From assembly GCA_039111475.1 (NCBI GenBank), contig JBCCIP010000007.1, positions 1 through 64,000 on the forward strand: DNA of 64,000 bases, read 5' to 3'. A model generated the notes under the pieces. It was not told the DNA's origin. It saw nothing but the letters and a program-made list of their open reading frames with translations, and ran no database searches. A program made the translations under genes and the position numbers. Positions 17,014-24,725 of the stretch are shown piece after piece. The stretch comes from JAUIET01 sp039111475 (GTDB lineage Bacteria > Pseudomonadota > Gammaproteobacteria > Pseudomonadales > JAUIET01). Position 1 is the first letter of the stretch, and every line of letters begins with the position of its first letter.

Positions 17014-17187
17014 ATGAATACCGATCAAATACTCTTTGAACGCTTTCTAAAGAAGTTGGAGCTTCCAGACGTTTCTTTGATGTTAAGAGTGGCGTCCATG
17101 CTGTCTTCAGATGACCCGTATGATGAACGCTGGACGCTGGATTGGTTCGGATCAGCCTCTTCCCGTAACCAGCCCAAACAATCTTGA
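17014..17187 (+). CDS. Small hypothetical protein (57 residues)
   Basis: A short reading frame from ATG 17014 to TGA 17185-17187, preceded at an acceptable distance by GGGGG. The product is charged and mixed, with an amphipathic RFLKKLELPDVSLMLRVAS stretch and a DERWTLDWFG segment. I recognise no family. It may be a genuine small protein or the start of a gene cut short by the convergent glutathione transferase gene, whose stop is only 10 bp away. Codon use resembles the neighbours. Confidence 0.35.
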   Translation: MNTDQILFERFLKKLELPDVSLMLRVASMLSSDDPYDERWTLDWFGSASSRNQPKQS

Positions 17188-17197
17188 AGTTTGGAGG

Positions 17198-17848
17198 TCA
17201 ACTCATTTTGGCCTCTATGCCATAACTCGCCAAGTATTTAACCATCGTGCCTATTGTTTGCTGGATGCTGCTCCGCCTACTCATTTCTTCTCGCCAGATC
17301 GACAGAAAGCCCAGTTCTTTATCTGGCGCAATGGCAATAAAACTGGCAAAAAATAACGCCGCGTAAAATGCGATATCAGCGTAACTGAACTCATTAACAA
17401 GAAACTTTCTATCCGCCAGCAATCGGTTGACTGCAGCATAGTCTTGGGCAATATTCTGCTCAATTCTCGAAACATCTGACGGAGACTTACCTTCCAGATT
17501 TTTGGGCATTAGCGCTCTAACGTTCGCGAAGAAAATCTCATCTGACCATAGTTCCAACTGTCGTGCACGTGCACGTGCAGCTGGCTCTGCAGGCCATAGC
17601 GCAGGTTCAGACTGTACTGACTCAAAATATTCGAATATCTGAGTTGAATCAAACAGCTCTAGCTTACCGTCAATTAAAACAGGAACTTCTGCCTTAGGGT
17701 TCACTCTTTGAACAACTTCATGCTTTGGAGAGTAGCCTGCTTCCAGACTAAAAGGCACAAACTCTACATTTACCGCAATGTCTTTTTCGATTGCAGCAAT
17801 CTCGGTTTTTGCACCAAACATGCTTAGCGGGCCAGAATACAATTTCAT
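17198..17848 (-). CDS. Glutathione S-transferase family protein
   Basis: A 216-residue cytosolic GST from the ATG at 17848, the start of the thioredoxin-like domain (MKLYSGPLSMFG). An extension to 17929 lacks family resemblance. PKAEVPVLIDG carries the cis-proline and the glutathione gamma-glutamyl region, and LFDSTQIFEYFE supplies the ESQAI-like motif with Asp-Ser. The all-helical C-terminal domain contains the N-capping motif FSYADIAFYAALF. It probably conjugates or reduces small electrophiles. It is divergent from a second GST-domain gene at 17955, with about 106 bp between the start codons. Confidence 0.85.
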   Translation of the reverse strand: MKLYSGPLSMFGAKTEIAAIEKDIAVNVEFVPFSLEAGYSPKHEVVQRVNPKAEVPVLIDGKLELFDSTQIFEYFESVQSEPALWPAEPAARARARQLELWSDEIFFANVRALMPKNLEGKSPSDVSRIEQNIAQDYAAVNRLLADRKFLVNEFSYADIAFYAALFFASFIAIAPDKELGFLSIWREEMSRRSSIQQTIGTMVKYLASYGIEAKMS

Positions 17849-17954
17849 GCGGCAAAACTCGTGCTTGGTTGATGTTGAAACCTTAGCCAATTGGCCCTGC
17901 CGTCGCAATGACCTCTGAGGTAAAATCAATCATCGCCACATCAGGACTTGCTTT

Positions 17955-19106
17955 ATGCCCAACGAAATAACACCCCTAAACCTGTACGGTGCCGAGTTCT
18001 CCTATTTCACCGGTAAACTTGAGGGCGTTCTGCGCTACGCCGAATTGGCTTATCAACGTTTACCCGGCAGTCCGGTTGGCAAGGAAACGAATAATATTGG
18101 TGTTCGTCAGGTACCTTCTCTTGAGCTGGCAGACGGGCGCTGGCTAACTGACACCACCCCAATTATTGCCTGGTTAGACCAGCAATTTCCCGACCTTGAA
18201 CTCATTCCAAAAAACCCCGTGCTGGCATTTTTCAGTCGCCTGTTGGAAGACTACGCCGATGAATGGCTGTGGCGTCCTGCCATGCATTTCCGGTGGAGCT
18301 ATGAAGAAAGTGCAAAACACCTCAGTCGCGTGCTCATTGAGGAAAACGCGCGTGACGTGCCCGCTCCCGCAATTTTAAAACGCTACATGTTACGCAATCG
18401 ACAGCGCGCGGTTTATGTTCAGGGCGACGGCGTGTCGCCCGACACCTTCGAGCATGTCGAAAAAATCTATCACGATTCGCTAGCTCAACTAAGCGCCATT
18501 TTTGCAGAGCGACCCTACTTACTTGGCGACCGACCCAGCTTGGCCGACTTCGGATTTTTTGGGCCCATGTTTCGACACTTTGCCCTAGACCCTGCCAGCG
18601 CCCGAATAATGCGCGAAACGGCTCCTGCAGTGAATGAATGGAGCGCGCGCCTATGGAATGCCCGCGCCAGTTCCTGCGGCCGCGAGCTGCTTGATCATGT
18701 ACCCGATGATTGGGGCCCGATACTAAAGTCAATCGGTAGCGCGTATTTGCCGTATCTAAATGAGAACGCCCAAGCCTGGGCGGCAGAACAAAGTCATTAT
18801 GATTGCGTTATAGAGGGCGCACCTTACCGAAATATTCGCACTTCTCGATATCGCGTCTGGTGCCTGGAAGAGCTGCGCCGACACTACCTTGAGCTCTCAG
18901 ACGAGCAACAACAGAAGGCCCGCGATATTCTTGAAACAAATGGCTGTTGGGCACCATTGTGGTCGGTGGAAACACGTTCTTCTGGCGTTGACCCAGACCG
19001 GGAAGCACCATTTTCCGGTGGTCACTCAATGACCGGCGTCAGTCGCAACAACGCGGATAAATTCTATTGGATGCCAGTACCCAAGGTGCGGCCAAAGTCC
19101 GTGTGA
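17955..19106 (+). CDS. Long GST-domain protein
   Basis: At 383 residues this is longer than ordinary GSTs (about 210-230). The N-terminal domain reads TPLNLYGAEFSYFTGKLEGVL, then RQVPSLELADG with the cis-proline and LTDTTPIIAWLD. The helical domain includes RPYLLGDRPSLADFGFFGPMF. The extra C-terminal 130 residues, from about GPILKSIG onward, contain RYRVWCLEELRRHY and are of a type I know only from uncharacterised GST-like proteins of Proteobacteria. The function is unknown, presumably glutathione-dependent. It probably shares a divergent promoter region with the GST at 17198. Confidence 0.8.
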   Translation: MPNEITPLNLYGAEFSYFTGKLEGVLRYAELAYQRLPGSPVGKETNNIGVRQVPSLELADGRWLTDTTPIIAWLDQQFPDLELIPKNPVLAFFSRLLEDYADEWLWRPAMHFRWSYEESAKHLSRVLIEENARDVPAPAILKRYMLRNRQRAVYVQGDGVSPDTFEHVEKIYHDSLAQLSAIFAERPYLLGDRPSLADFGFFGPMFRHFALDPASARIMRETAPAVNEWSARLWNARASSCGRELLDHVPDDWGPILKSIGSAYLPYLNENAQAWAAEQSHYDCVIEGAPYRNIRTSRYRVWCLEELRRHYLELSDEQQQKARDILETNGCWAPLWSVETRSSGVDPDREAPFSGGHSMTGVSRNNADKFYWMPVPKVRPKSV

Positions 19107-19166
19107 TCACCTCATAAATGACTTGAATTTTTACATCCACAACCCCATATACAACGTATTATCACA

Positions 19167-19318
19167 AGTGGCCCAACACAGTATATTTGCCTAATGCAGG
19201 CTGCCCATAGCCGCGTTGCCCTGGCTTGACGTAACCGCCACTATGCCTGCACCAGGGCGTCTTGCCATGAGCAGACTGCTTGGCGCTGCATTAGGCAAAT
19301 ATACTGTGTTGGACCACT
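19167..19318. repeat. 152-bp long inverted repeat (MITE-like or stem-loop element)
   Basis: The terminal arms 19167-19198 and 19287-19318 are 32 bp long and match at 31 positions in inverted orientation (one C/T difference at 19172). The 88 bp between them are also imperfectly self-complementary; for example GCCCTGG and CCAGGGC pair near the centre. The unit starts AGTGG and ends CCACT, contains no ORF and lies 27 bp upstream of htpX. No clear target duplication is seen. It could be a miniature inverted-repeat element or an RNA hairpin affecting htpX. Confidence 0.8.
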
Positions 19319-19345
19319 AATGTTTCACCGTAGGAGAACTCAGTA

Positions 19346-20227
19346 ATGATGCGGATAGCGCTGTTTATGGGCACCAATATCGCCGTGCTGGTATTGGTGG
19401 GTATTGTCATGAGTATTTTTGGCGAACCAATACTGGCCAGCAATGGTGTGGATCTGAATTTAACCGGGCTGCTGATTTACAGCGCCGCGTTCGGTTTCAT
19501 CGGTTCATTCATCTCTCTGTTTTTATCAAAGTGGATGGCAAAACGATCCGCTGGCGTGCAGTTGATAGAGCAACCCACCGATCCGGAGCAGCGTTGGTTG
19601 TATGAAACGGTGCAAGACCTGAGTGAAAAAGCAGGTATCAAAATGCCAGAGGTCGGTATTTTTCCATCGCCACAACCTAACGCGTTTGCCACCGGCTGGA
19701 ACAAGAATGACGCTTTGGTGGCCGTGAGTGTAGGCCTTTTACGCTCTATGAATCGAAACGAAGTGCGCGCCGTTATGGCCCATGAGATTGCCCACGTCGC
19801 CAATGGCGATATGGTGACTCTGAGTTTGGTTCAAGGAGTAGTCAACACGTTTGTTATTTTCTTCTCACGAGTGATTGGTCATGTTGTGGACCGCGTGGTT
19901 CTGAAGAACGATCGTGGTCATGGCATTGGCTATTTCATATCGTCGATGGTTGCTCAGGTAGTACTGGGCTTTCTCGCCTCTGCTATTGTCAGCTGGTTCT
20001 CTCGTTATCGAGAGTTTAGGGCCGATGAAGGAGGTGCGAAGTACGCGGACCGCGAGTCGATGATCTCGGCACTGGAAAGCTTAAAGCGTGGAAGCCAGCA
20101 AGAGAATGACCTGCCCGCAACTATGCAAGCCTTTGGCATCAGTGAGGGAGTGCGTTCCGGATTGGCGGCCATGTTTGCAAGCCACCCACCACTTGACGTT
20201 CGAATTGAGGCCCTGCGAAACGGTTAG
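19346..20227 (+). CDS. htpX: Membrane-bound zinc protease HtpX
   Basis: A 293-residue M48B metalloprotease, close in length to E. coli HtpX. Two N-terminal membrane helices (residues about 4-25 and 38-62) are followed by the zinc site HEIAH at 146-150 and the third ligand region RYREFRADEGGAKYA. Two more hydrophobic stretches lie around 160-215. It degrades damaged inner-membrane proteins together with FtsH. The start is one of two adjacent ATGs after a TAGGAGA ribosome site. The long inverted repeat directly upstream may influence its expression. Confidence 0.96.
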   Translation: MMRIALFMGTNIAVLVLVGIVMSIFGEPILASNGVDLNLTGLLIYSAAFGFIGSFISLFLSKWMAKRSAGVQLIEQPTDPEQRWLYETVQDLSEKAGIKMPEVGIFPSPQPNAFATGWNKNDALVAVSVGLLRSMNRNEVRAVMAHEIAHVANGDMVTLSLVQGVVNTFVIFFSRVIGHVVDRVVLKNDRGHGIGYFISSMVAQVVLGFLASAIVSWFSRYREFRADEGGAKYADRESMISALESLKRGSQQENDLPATMQAFGISEGVRSGLAAMFASHPPLDVRIEALRNG

Positions 20228-20247
20228 CTGCTCATCTTAGCGAGATC

Positions 20248-20682
20248 TTAGGTATCCGTTTTCTTAACATTGTCTTCGCTGCCAGGCCAAGTTACAAACT
20301 GCGGTAAATCGTCGTGTATTTCGTACCACGGCGACTTTGACGCGGCAAAGATATGGCCTTCAGGCCTGTTTCCCGGGTCTTGTTCAAGACCGCCCAGCGG
20401 CAATCCAATTACGTCAGTGCGATCGTCATAGGTGCTGATCAGATTTGAGCCGCATACTGAACAAAACCACTTGACGGTGTTGTGCGATGAGTGAAAGCTG
20501 GAAAGTAAATCTTCACCCGATTGCCAAGTAAATTGTTCCGCCTTTACTGTTGCTCGGGTTCGAAACGCCGCACCGTGCCAACGCCGACACTTTGAACAGT
20601 GACAATTGTATATAGGTCCCAGCTTGCCTGCGATTTCATAACTTACGCCTTTACAAAGACACTTGCCAGTTAGCTTATTCAT
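20248..20682 (-). CDS. GFA/CENP-V domain protein
   Basis: A 144-residue member of the Gfa zinc-protein family with motifs GKCLCKGVSYE, CHCSKCRRWHGAAF and FCSVCGSNL. It is the third gene of the riboswitch-led operon, starting 8 bp after the FAD oxidoreductase gene. No activity can be stated with certainty. Association with flavin enzymes suggests it serves the same substrate route, perhaps handling an aldehyde or glyoxylate-like product, but this is speculation from position. Convergent with htpX. Confidence 0.85.
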   Translation of the reverse strand: MNKLTGKCLCKGVSYEIAGKLGPIYNCHCSKCRRWHGAAFRTRATVKAEQFTWQSGEDLLSSFHSSHNTVKWFCSVCGSNLISTYDDRTDVIGLPLGGLEQDPGNRPEGHIFAASKSPWYEIHDDLPQFVTWPGSEDNVKKTDT

Positions 20683-20690
20683 AAGAATAC

Positions 20691-21917
20691 TCAGTAACGT
20701 TTCACGGTTTCAAAGTGCCGGCCGGGCCGGTACGGACCGAGCACATCAACCGCGCCACCTTGCATCAGCTCTTGAGTAGCCAACTGACCCACTATTGGAG
20801 CCAGTGACACGCCACTGTGCATAATGGCGAAGTAAATGTCTTGCTGCGCGGGCGACGCACCCAACACAGGATGCCCGTCTACTGGTAGCGGGCGCCAACC
20901 AATAAAAGCTGCCTCAAATTCAGCGCTTTTCATTGCAGGAACAAATTTCCGCGCTATGGCAAATAGTCGCGTAGCGTGCTGCTGGGCAAGCGCGCGCGAT
21001 GGAAACTCATTCGGGCGCGCCGCCAAACGATCGGCATGTGCTTGCGTGTCTGGCGCGCCACTTTGTTCACCTAGCACAACGCGCCCATCAAATCGTTGAT
21101 GCATATGCACACCAGGTGCTACAACAATACGATTAATCAACGGTGGCATTGGTTTAGTGATGACGATCACTCCTGGCTTAGAACGCTGAGGAATGTCTAG
21201 ACCAGCGAACCGTATGGCTGCGTTCGGCGCCGCACCAGTCGCAAGAACAAGTTTATCTGTTTTTATTCTCCCCGTTGTTGTCTGCACGGAAACCAGTCGA
21301 CTGCCCTCGGCTTCCGTGCCGATCAACTCACTTGGATAAATTACCTCAGCGCCCAAACGTTGAGCCTCACTGAGCAGTTTCTGCGTGGCAAGCACTGGGT
21401 CTACAGCACCATCGTTTGGAGAATAAGCTGCAAACTCCTGGTCAAATACCAAACCTGATTCAAGATCTTTTAGTTCAGCACTATCAATGATTCTTGCCGG
21501 CTCCCCCCATGCCTTTTGCTCTTCGATGAGACCAACAAGCTTGTTTTGTTCAGCGACAGTGGTAAACCACTCCAGCGACCCGCACCACCTAACGTTTAAG
21601 CTAAGATTCTTATCCAGGCCGTGCCAATTCGACACGCCTTGTTGACTGAAGTGGTGGTAATGCCGCGGCTGTTTCGCCCAGCTTGCATTAATCCACGCAA
21701 ACGTACCCCGGCTGGCATGAGTGGCTGGGCCCGTCTTGTCAATTACTGTGACTGAAGCCCCAGCCATACTCAAGTGATAGGCGATGGACGCGCCAATAAT
21801 TCCAGCGCCCGCAACCACCACTTTTGGCCCGCGGGTTGAGGCGGGAAGCTGCCCACAACCAGTGAGTGCGGCCGCGGTCGCCAGTTTTAGTAAAGTACGG
21901 CGGTCAATCGCACTCAC
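20691..21917 (-). CDS. Exported FAD-dependent amine/amino-acid oxidoreductase (DAO family), Tat lipoprotein
   Basis: A 408-residue protein beginning at GTG 21917. The N-terminus DRRTLLKLATAAALTGCG combines a twin-arginine motif with a lipobox (LTGC), so it is probably Tat-exported with bound FAD and then lipidated. The Rossmann FAD motif VVVAGAGIIGASIAYHLSMAG follows at residue 33. Further on come the DAO-fold strands and GWRPLPVDGHPVLGAS near the C-terminus, as in D-amino-acid dehydrogenases and glycine/sarcosine oxidases. It probably oxidises an amine or D-amino acid in the periplasm and passes electrons to the membrane. It follows ribH2 by 12 bp and lies under the same FMN riboswitch, linking flavin supply to a flavoenzyme. 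Confidence 0.83.
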   Translation of the reverse strand: MSAIDRRTLLKLATAAALTGCGQLPASTRGPKVVVAGAGIIGASIAYHLSMAGASVTVIDKTGPATHASRGTFAWINASWAKQPRHYHHFSQQGVSNWHGLDKNLSLNVRWCGSLEWFTTVAEQNKLVGLIEEQKAWGEPARIIDSAELKDLESGLVFDQEFAAYSPNDGAVDPVLATQKLLSEAQRLGAEVIYPSELIGTEAEGSRLVSVQTTTGRIKTDKLVLATGAAPNAAIRFAGLDIPQRSKPGVIVITKPMPPLINRIVVAPGVHMHQRFDGRVVLGEQSGAPDTQAHADRLAARPNEFPSRALAQQHATRLFAIARKFVPAMKSAEFEAAFIGWRPLPVDGHPVLGASPAQQDIYFAIMHSGVSLAPIVGQLATQELMQGGAVDVLGPYRPGRHFETVKRY

Positions 21918-21929
21918 AAGTTACATCTG

Positions 21930-22421
21930 TTAAGCAACTTGCACCTCTTGATAAGTGCTTAAGGTTTGCGCGCAAGCGTGAGCGGCTTCAGTACCCTTGA
22001 CAACAAAGTGCTGCTTAAAGAACTCTGGCCGGCCTTCGCTGACAAAATCATGTGGTGTAAGAACACCTGAAAATATCGGTACACCGGTATCCAGTTGCGC
22101 ACGCATCAATCCGTCGATCACGGCGGTGGATACAAAATCATGGCGGTAAATGCCACCATCCACAATCAAACCCGTGGCAACAACGCCGGCATACTCACCG
22201 GATGCGGCCAGCGTTTTGGCCTTGAGCGGAATTTCAAACGCACCGGGCAATTCAAAACAATCAACTGACCGGCCGTCTAGCTCATTGAACGTAGACAGAA
22301 ATGAATGACGGAACTCGTCAACAATATCTTTGTGCCAGCACGATTGAATAAGTGCTATTTTTGTGGTTTTGGAATTGTGCTGGGAGATATCGCCAGCCGT
22401 AGATTTAAGAATGGAATTCAT
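21930..22421 (-). CDS. ribH2: 6,7-dimethyl-8-ribityllumazine synthase, RibH2 type
   Basis: The enzyme is 163 residues from the ATG at 22421; a longer frame to 22469 starts within the leader. It joins 5-amino-6-ribitylaminouracil with dihydroxybutanone phosphate, the penultimate step of riboflavin synthesis. Features match the RibH2 subfamily known from Brucella and Rhizobium rather than the housekeeping RibH: IQSCWHKDIVD, FELPGAFEIPL, VDGGIYRHDFVS, VLTPHDF and FFKQHFVVKGTEAA. No other riboflavin gene is adjacent, so this is likely an additional regulated copy. The FMN riboswitch lies directly upstream. Confidence 0.92.
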   Translation of the reverse strand: MNSILKSTAGDISQHNSKTTKIALIQSCWHKDIVDEFRHSFLSTFNELDGRSVDCFELPGAFEIPLKAKTLAASGEYAGVVATGLIVDGGIYRHDFVSTAVIDGLMRAQLDTGVPIFSGVLTPHDFVSEGRPEFFKQHFVVKGTEAAHACAQTLSTYQEVQVA

Positions 22422-22500
22422 CTGTTGTTTCCTCGCTACTCTGATTGAACAACAGGGCAACAAGGACAAAGAACAGGCGCGACGCGCACTCGGAGCTTAC

Positions 22501-22655
22501 CCTTATTCTCATAACCAGACTTTAACTGTCGGCCCCGGAATCTAACCAGGTCTGCTCGTCCTCCCCCATGTTGGCCAAAGGCCGGACCATGCAGGAGCGC
22601 CCGCGGGCTACGCTATGCGATTACCGCCGGTGGGGACTTTCACCCCGCCCTGAGA
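22501..22655 (-). ncRNA. FMN riboswitch (RFN element)
   Basis: Read on the minus strand, 22655 to 22501 contains the canonical order of RFN blocks: TCAGGGCGGGGTGAAAGTCC, then CACCGGCGGTAAT, GTAGCCCGCG, GACCTGGTTAGATTCCGG, GGCCGACAGTTAAAGTC and the closing GGTTATGAGAATAAGG. These six helices bind FMN and shut down expression, usually by terminator or ribosome-site sequestration. The 3' edge is about 80 bp before the ribH2 ATG, so regulation of ribH2 and its two downstream genes is expected. Confidence 0.96.
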
Positions 22656-22685
22656 ATGACCATTTATGGTCACGCCCAGTATAAT
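22656..22685 (+). promoter_or_regulatory. Probable promoter with operator-like palindrome for the luciferase-like gene
   Basis: A perfect TATAAT (22680-22685) on the plus strand has ATGACC (22656-22661) as a weak -35 at 18 bp. Bases 22657-22672 form a palindrome with 7-bp arms (TGACCAT and ATGGTCA around TT), directly between the riboswitch and this promoter. A regulator bound there could affect both directions. Only the sequence pattern supports this. Confidence 0.45.
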
Positions 22686-22727
22686 TGCCGAAGGGCCGCT
22701 AATACAAGAGATCTGGAGGGCTAATCC

Positions 22728-22763
22728 ATGGGTATCGACCAAGGGCATGCTAGTGGGAATTAA
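22728..22763 (+). other. 11-codon leader frame overlapping the start of the luciferase-like gene
   Basis: ATG at 22728 has an ideal ribosome site (GGAGG, 8 bp upstream) and opens an 11-residue frame ending at TAA 22761-22763. The LLM protein's own start (ATG 22747 or GTG 22753) lies inside this frame in another register, with no comparable ribosome site. The layout suggests translational coupling by a leader peptide, or a frameshift near the start of the gene. Confidence 0.4.
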
Positions 22764-23649
22764 CGCAGGACTTGGTGCCGGCCGATTTCCATTTCGCAAT
22801 GCAGACAACTATTGGCGCTGGGTGGCGCTGTGCGAACAAAGCCAGCTAGACTCGATCTGGCACAGTGATCGCATTCTGTCTGAGCACCCATTCGTTGAGA
22901 GTATGAGCATGATGGCCGCCCTAGCCGGGGCAACCAGGCGTATTAAGTTCGGTATGAACTCCGCTGTACTCAGTTTCAGAGACCCGGTCATGCTGGCCAA
23001 GCAATGCGCAACCATAGACTACATTAGCAACGGCCGATTGTTGCCAAGCTTTGGTATTGGTGGCCCACGCGTACCTGAATTTGCATCGGGTGCATTTGAC
23101 GGCAGCGCGCGTGGCAAAAGGGCCAATGAAGCGCTTGAGGTAATGAGCAGGCTCTGGTCTGAGGATCAGGTAGATTATGAGGGTGAGTTTTTTAAACTCT
23201 CTAATGCGAGCATTAATCCAAAGCCAGTCCAGAAGCACTTTCCAGTGTGGATTGGCGGCAATAGTGCTGCCGCCCAGATGCGCACCGCAAAATATGGCAC
23301 CGGCTGGCTGGGTGGCTTAAGCTCGGTCGACACGGTTGCAGCAACCGTTAGCGGCATAAAAGACGCTCTTCAGGTCACTGGCCGGCATATTGCAGATGAC
23401 CATTATGGCGCCACGATTGTGTTTCGATTCGCTGAACCTGCGGAGAAAGCCAAAGTATTCGTGCCTAAAGTATTTGAGGCCTTAAGTGTGGTGGGCGATG
23501 CACACAATATTTTGAGTTTAATGAATCAATACACCGCCGTAGGTATTTCCAAATTTGTCGCCATCCCATTGGCCGATAACGATGAAGATATGATTCTGCA
23601 GTCTCAGCTGTTTATTGATGAGCTGTTGCCGGTACTAGGAAGCCTCTGA
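22747..23649 (+). CDS. LLM-class flavin-dependent monooxygenase (luciferase-like)
   Basis: The protein is 300 residues from ATG 22747, where the family-like MLVGINAGLGAGRFPF begins. A longer frame to 22666 starts in the riboswitch-promoter region and is unlikely. The TIM-barrel fold shows LDSIWHSDRI, RIKFGMNSAVLSFRDPVMLAKQCATIDYI and the FMN/F420 phosphate-binding GIGGP, then PKPVQKHFPVWIGG, all typical of luciferase-like monooxygenases and F420-dependent reductases. It uses reduced flavin or F420 and O2 on an unknown substrate. It is divergent from the FMN-riboswitch operon, and its stop overlaps the convergent lipase-like gene by 15 bp. Confidence 0.88.
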   Translation: MLVGINAGLGAGRFPFRNADNYWRWVALCEQSQLDSIWHSDRILSEHPFVESMSMMAALAGATRRIKFGMNSAVLSFRDPVMLAKQCATIDYISNGRLLPSFGIGGPRVPEFASGAFDGSARGKRANEALEVMSRLWSEDQVDYEGEFFKLSNASINPKPVQKHFPVWIGGNSAAAQMRTAKYGTGWLGGLSSVDTVAATVSGIKDALQVTGRHIADDHYGATIVFRFAEPAEKAKVFVPKVFEALSVVGDAHNILSLMNQYTAVGISKFVAIPLADNDEDMILQSQLFIDELLPVLGSL

Positions 23650-24369
23650 CTGACTAAATCGGCCATTTTGTAGATAGTGGATGGTTTGCTCAATCACGCT
23701 TTTATTGCGCATCATAAAAGTGTGCGTAACCGGCAGGCTGATATGGTCTGTCATGCCCTCAAGTTTGGTGCTCTCCACAGAAACTTTGCCGTCATCAGGG
23801 TTGGGTAACATCAACGACAGGAAAGGATTGAAGCTACTTGTGCCCGCAATGATACCAAGCTCGAAATTTGCCGGGCCCAGGCTTTTAGGAACACTGTATG
23901 CGTCGGTACCCAGCTGTTGCCCAGCCGGACCATTAAGCCAACGAAAACCAGGAAAATTCGCCAGCGTATCCACCACCTCGCTGCCTTTGTTAGGCGGTGC
24001 GAGCATCACGCTACGGCCTAATAGCTCTATCGATTCAGTGGCAAGAAAGTAGCGCAGTATAATTCCACCCATGGAATGCGTTACAAAATGAATACGGCTG
24101 TCTTTTGGACATTGACGTATTGCATTGTTAACAGCGGGTTTCGCAAGTTCCTGAATTGATAGGTCTGTAGACGGGTAACCAATGTTAACTACCGCGTAGT
24201 TTTTTTCACTCAGTGCTTCGGCCATTGTGCGCATCGCGCGCTCAGTTCTTGCCAGGCCATGCAGCAACACAACACACTCTTGTACTTTATACTGTGCTGG
24301 CGTTGCAAAAAGGAAGATTGAATGAACCGAGAGCATACTAATCAATAGTAGCCTGATCAGTTTTTTCAT
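23635..24369 (-). CDS. Exported alpha/beta-hydrolase (triacylglycerol lipase-like)
   Basis: The protein is 244 residues from ATG 24369. Residues 1-22 form a signal peptide (LIRLLLISMLSVHSIFLFA). VVLLHGLARTERAM is the oxyanion region, VTHSMGGIILR the GxSxG-type nucleophile elbow (Ser at about residue 96) and MLAPPNKGSEVVD a typical lipase loop. DHISLPVTHTFMM near the end carries the catalytic His. It resembles small periplasmic lipases of Gammaproteobacteria. It follows the small gene at 24387 by 17 bp, so it is probably the last gene of an operon that begins with the crotonase. Confidence 0.85.
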   Translation of the reverse strand: MKKLIRLLLISMLSVHSIFLFATPAQYKVQECVVLLHGLARTERAMRTMAEALSEKNYAVVNIGYPSTDLSIQELAKPAVNNAIRQCPKDSRIHFVTHSMGGIILRYFLATESIELLGRSVMLAPPNKGSEVVDTLANFPGFRWLNGPAGQQLGTDAYSVPKSLGPANFELGIIAGTSSFNPFLSLMLPNPDDGKVSVESTKLEGMTDHISLPVTHTFMMRNKSVIEQTIHYLQNGRFSQSEAS

Positions 24370-24386
24370 TGCTTGATACCGGCCCG

Positions 24387-24719
24387 CTAGGTTATTTCGT
24401 TCCAACACGTAAACACGGCGTCTCTTACCTTGTTGATCATAGCGCGATGAATACTGACACTGGGCTCAACACCCTGTTCAATAAGAGCATAGGCCTGATC
24501 GCTTTGTTCACGGCTTTCGAAATAGCTCAGAAAATAATAATTGAGCTGGCTGTTGTCATCCGTATCCATTGGCGTATTCGACACTCGCTTGCCCAAGGGG
24601 CCTACCGACACCAGCATCTTCTGTTGCTGCATATGCATGGCAAATTCCTGGATGGCCGCCTGGCACGACTCTGGCGTTTCGCCTTCGCGAAGATTAAAAC
24701 TGCTCAGCATTACAAACAT
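24387..24719 (-). CDS. Small conserved-looking protein of unknown function
   Basis: A 110-residue protein with an alternating strand-helix pattern (VMLSSFNLREGE, then a helix rich in Gln and Met, then LNYYFLSYFESREQSDQAYALIE). This suggests a dimeric alpha/beta barrel like ABM or EthD proteins, without their motifs. It sits 6 bp behind the dioxygenase gene and 17 bp before the lipase-like gene, so it is likely co-transcribed. I do not recognise its family with certainty; small proteins of this kind often sit beside TauD-like dioxygenases. Confidence 0.65.
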   Translation of the reverse strand: MFVMLSSFNLREGETPESCQAAIQEFAMHMQQQKMLVSVGPLGKRVSNTPMDTDDNSQLNYYFLSYFESREQSDQAYALIEQGVEPSVSIHRAMINKVRDAVFTCWNEIT

Positions 24720-24725
24720 GGTTTT

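Noticed and set aside
17111..17356. 81-residue plus-strand ORF overlapping the GST gene 3' end
   Set aside because: Most of it is antisense to conserved GST helices; the separate 57-residue frame at 17014 has the better ribosome site.
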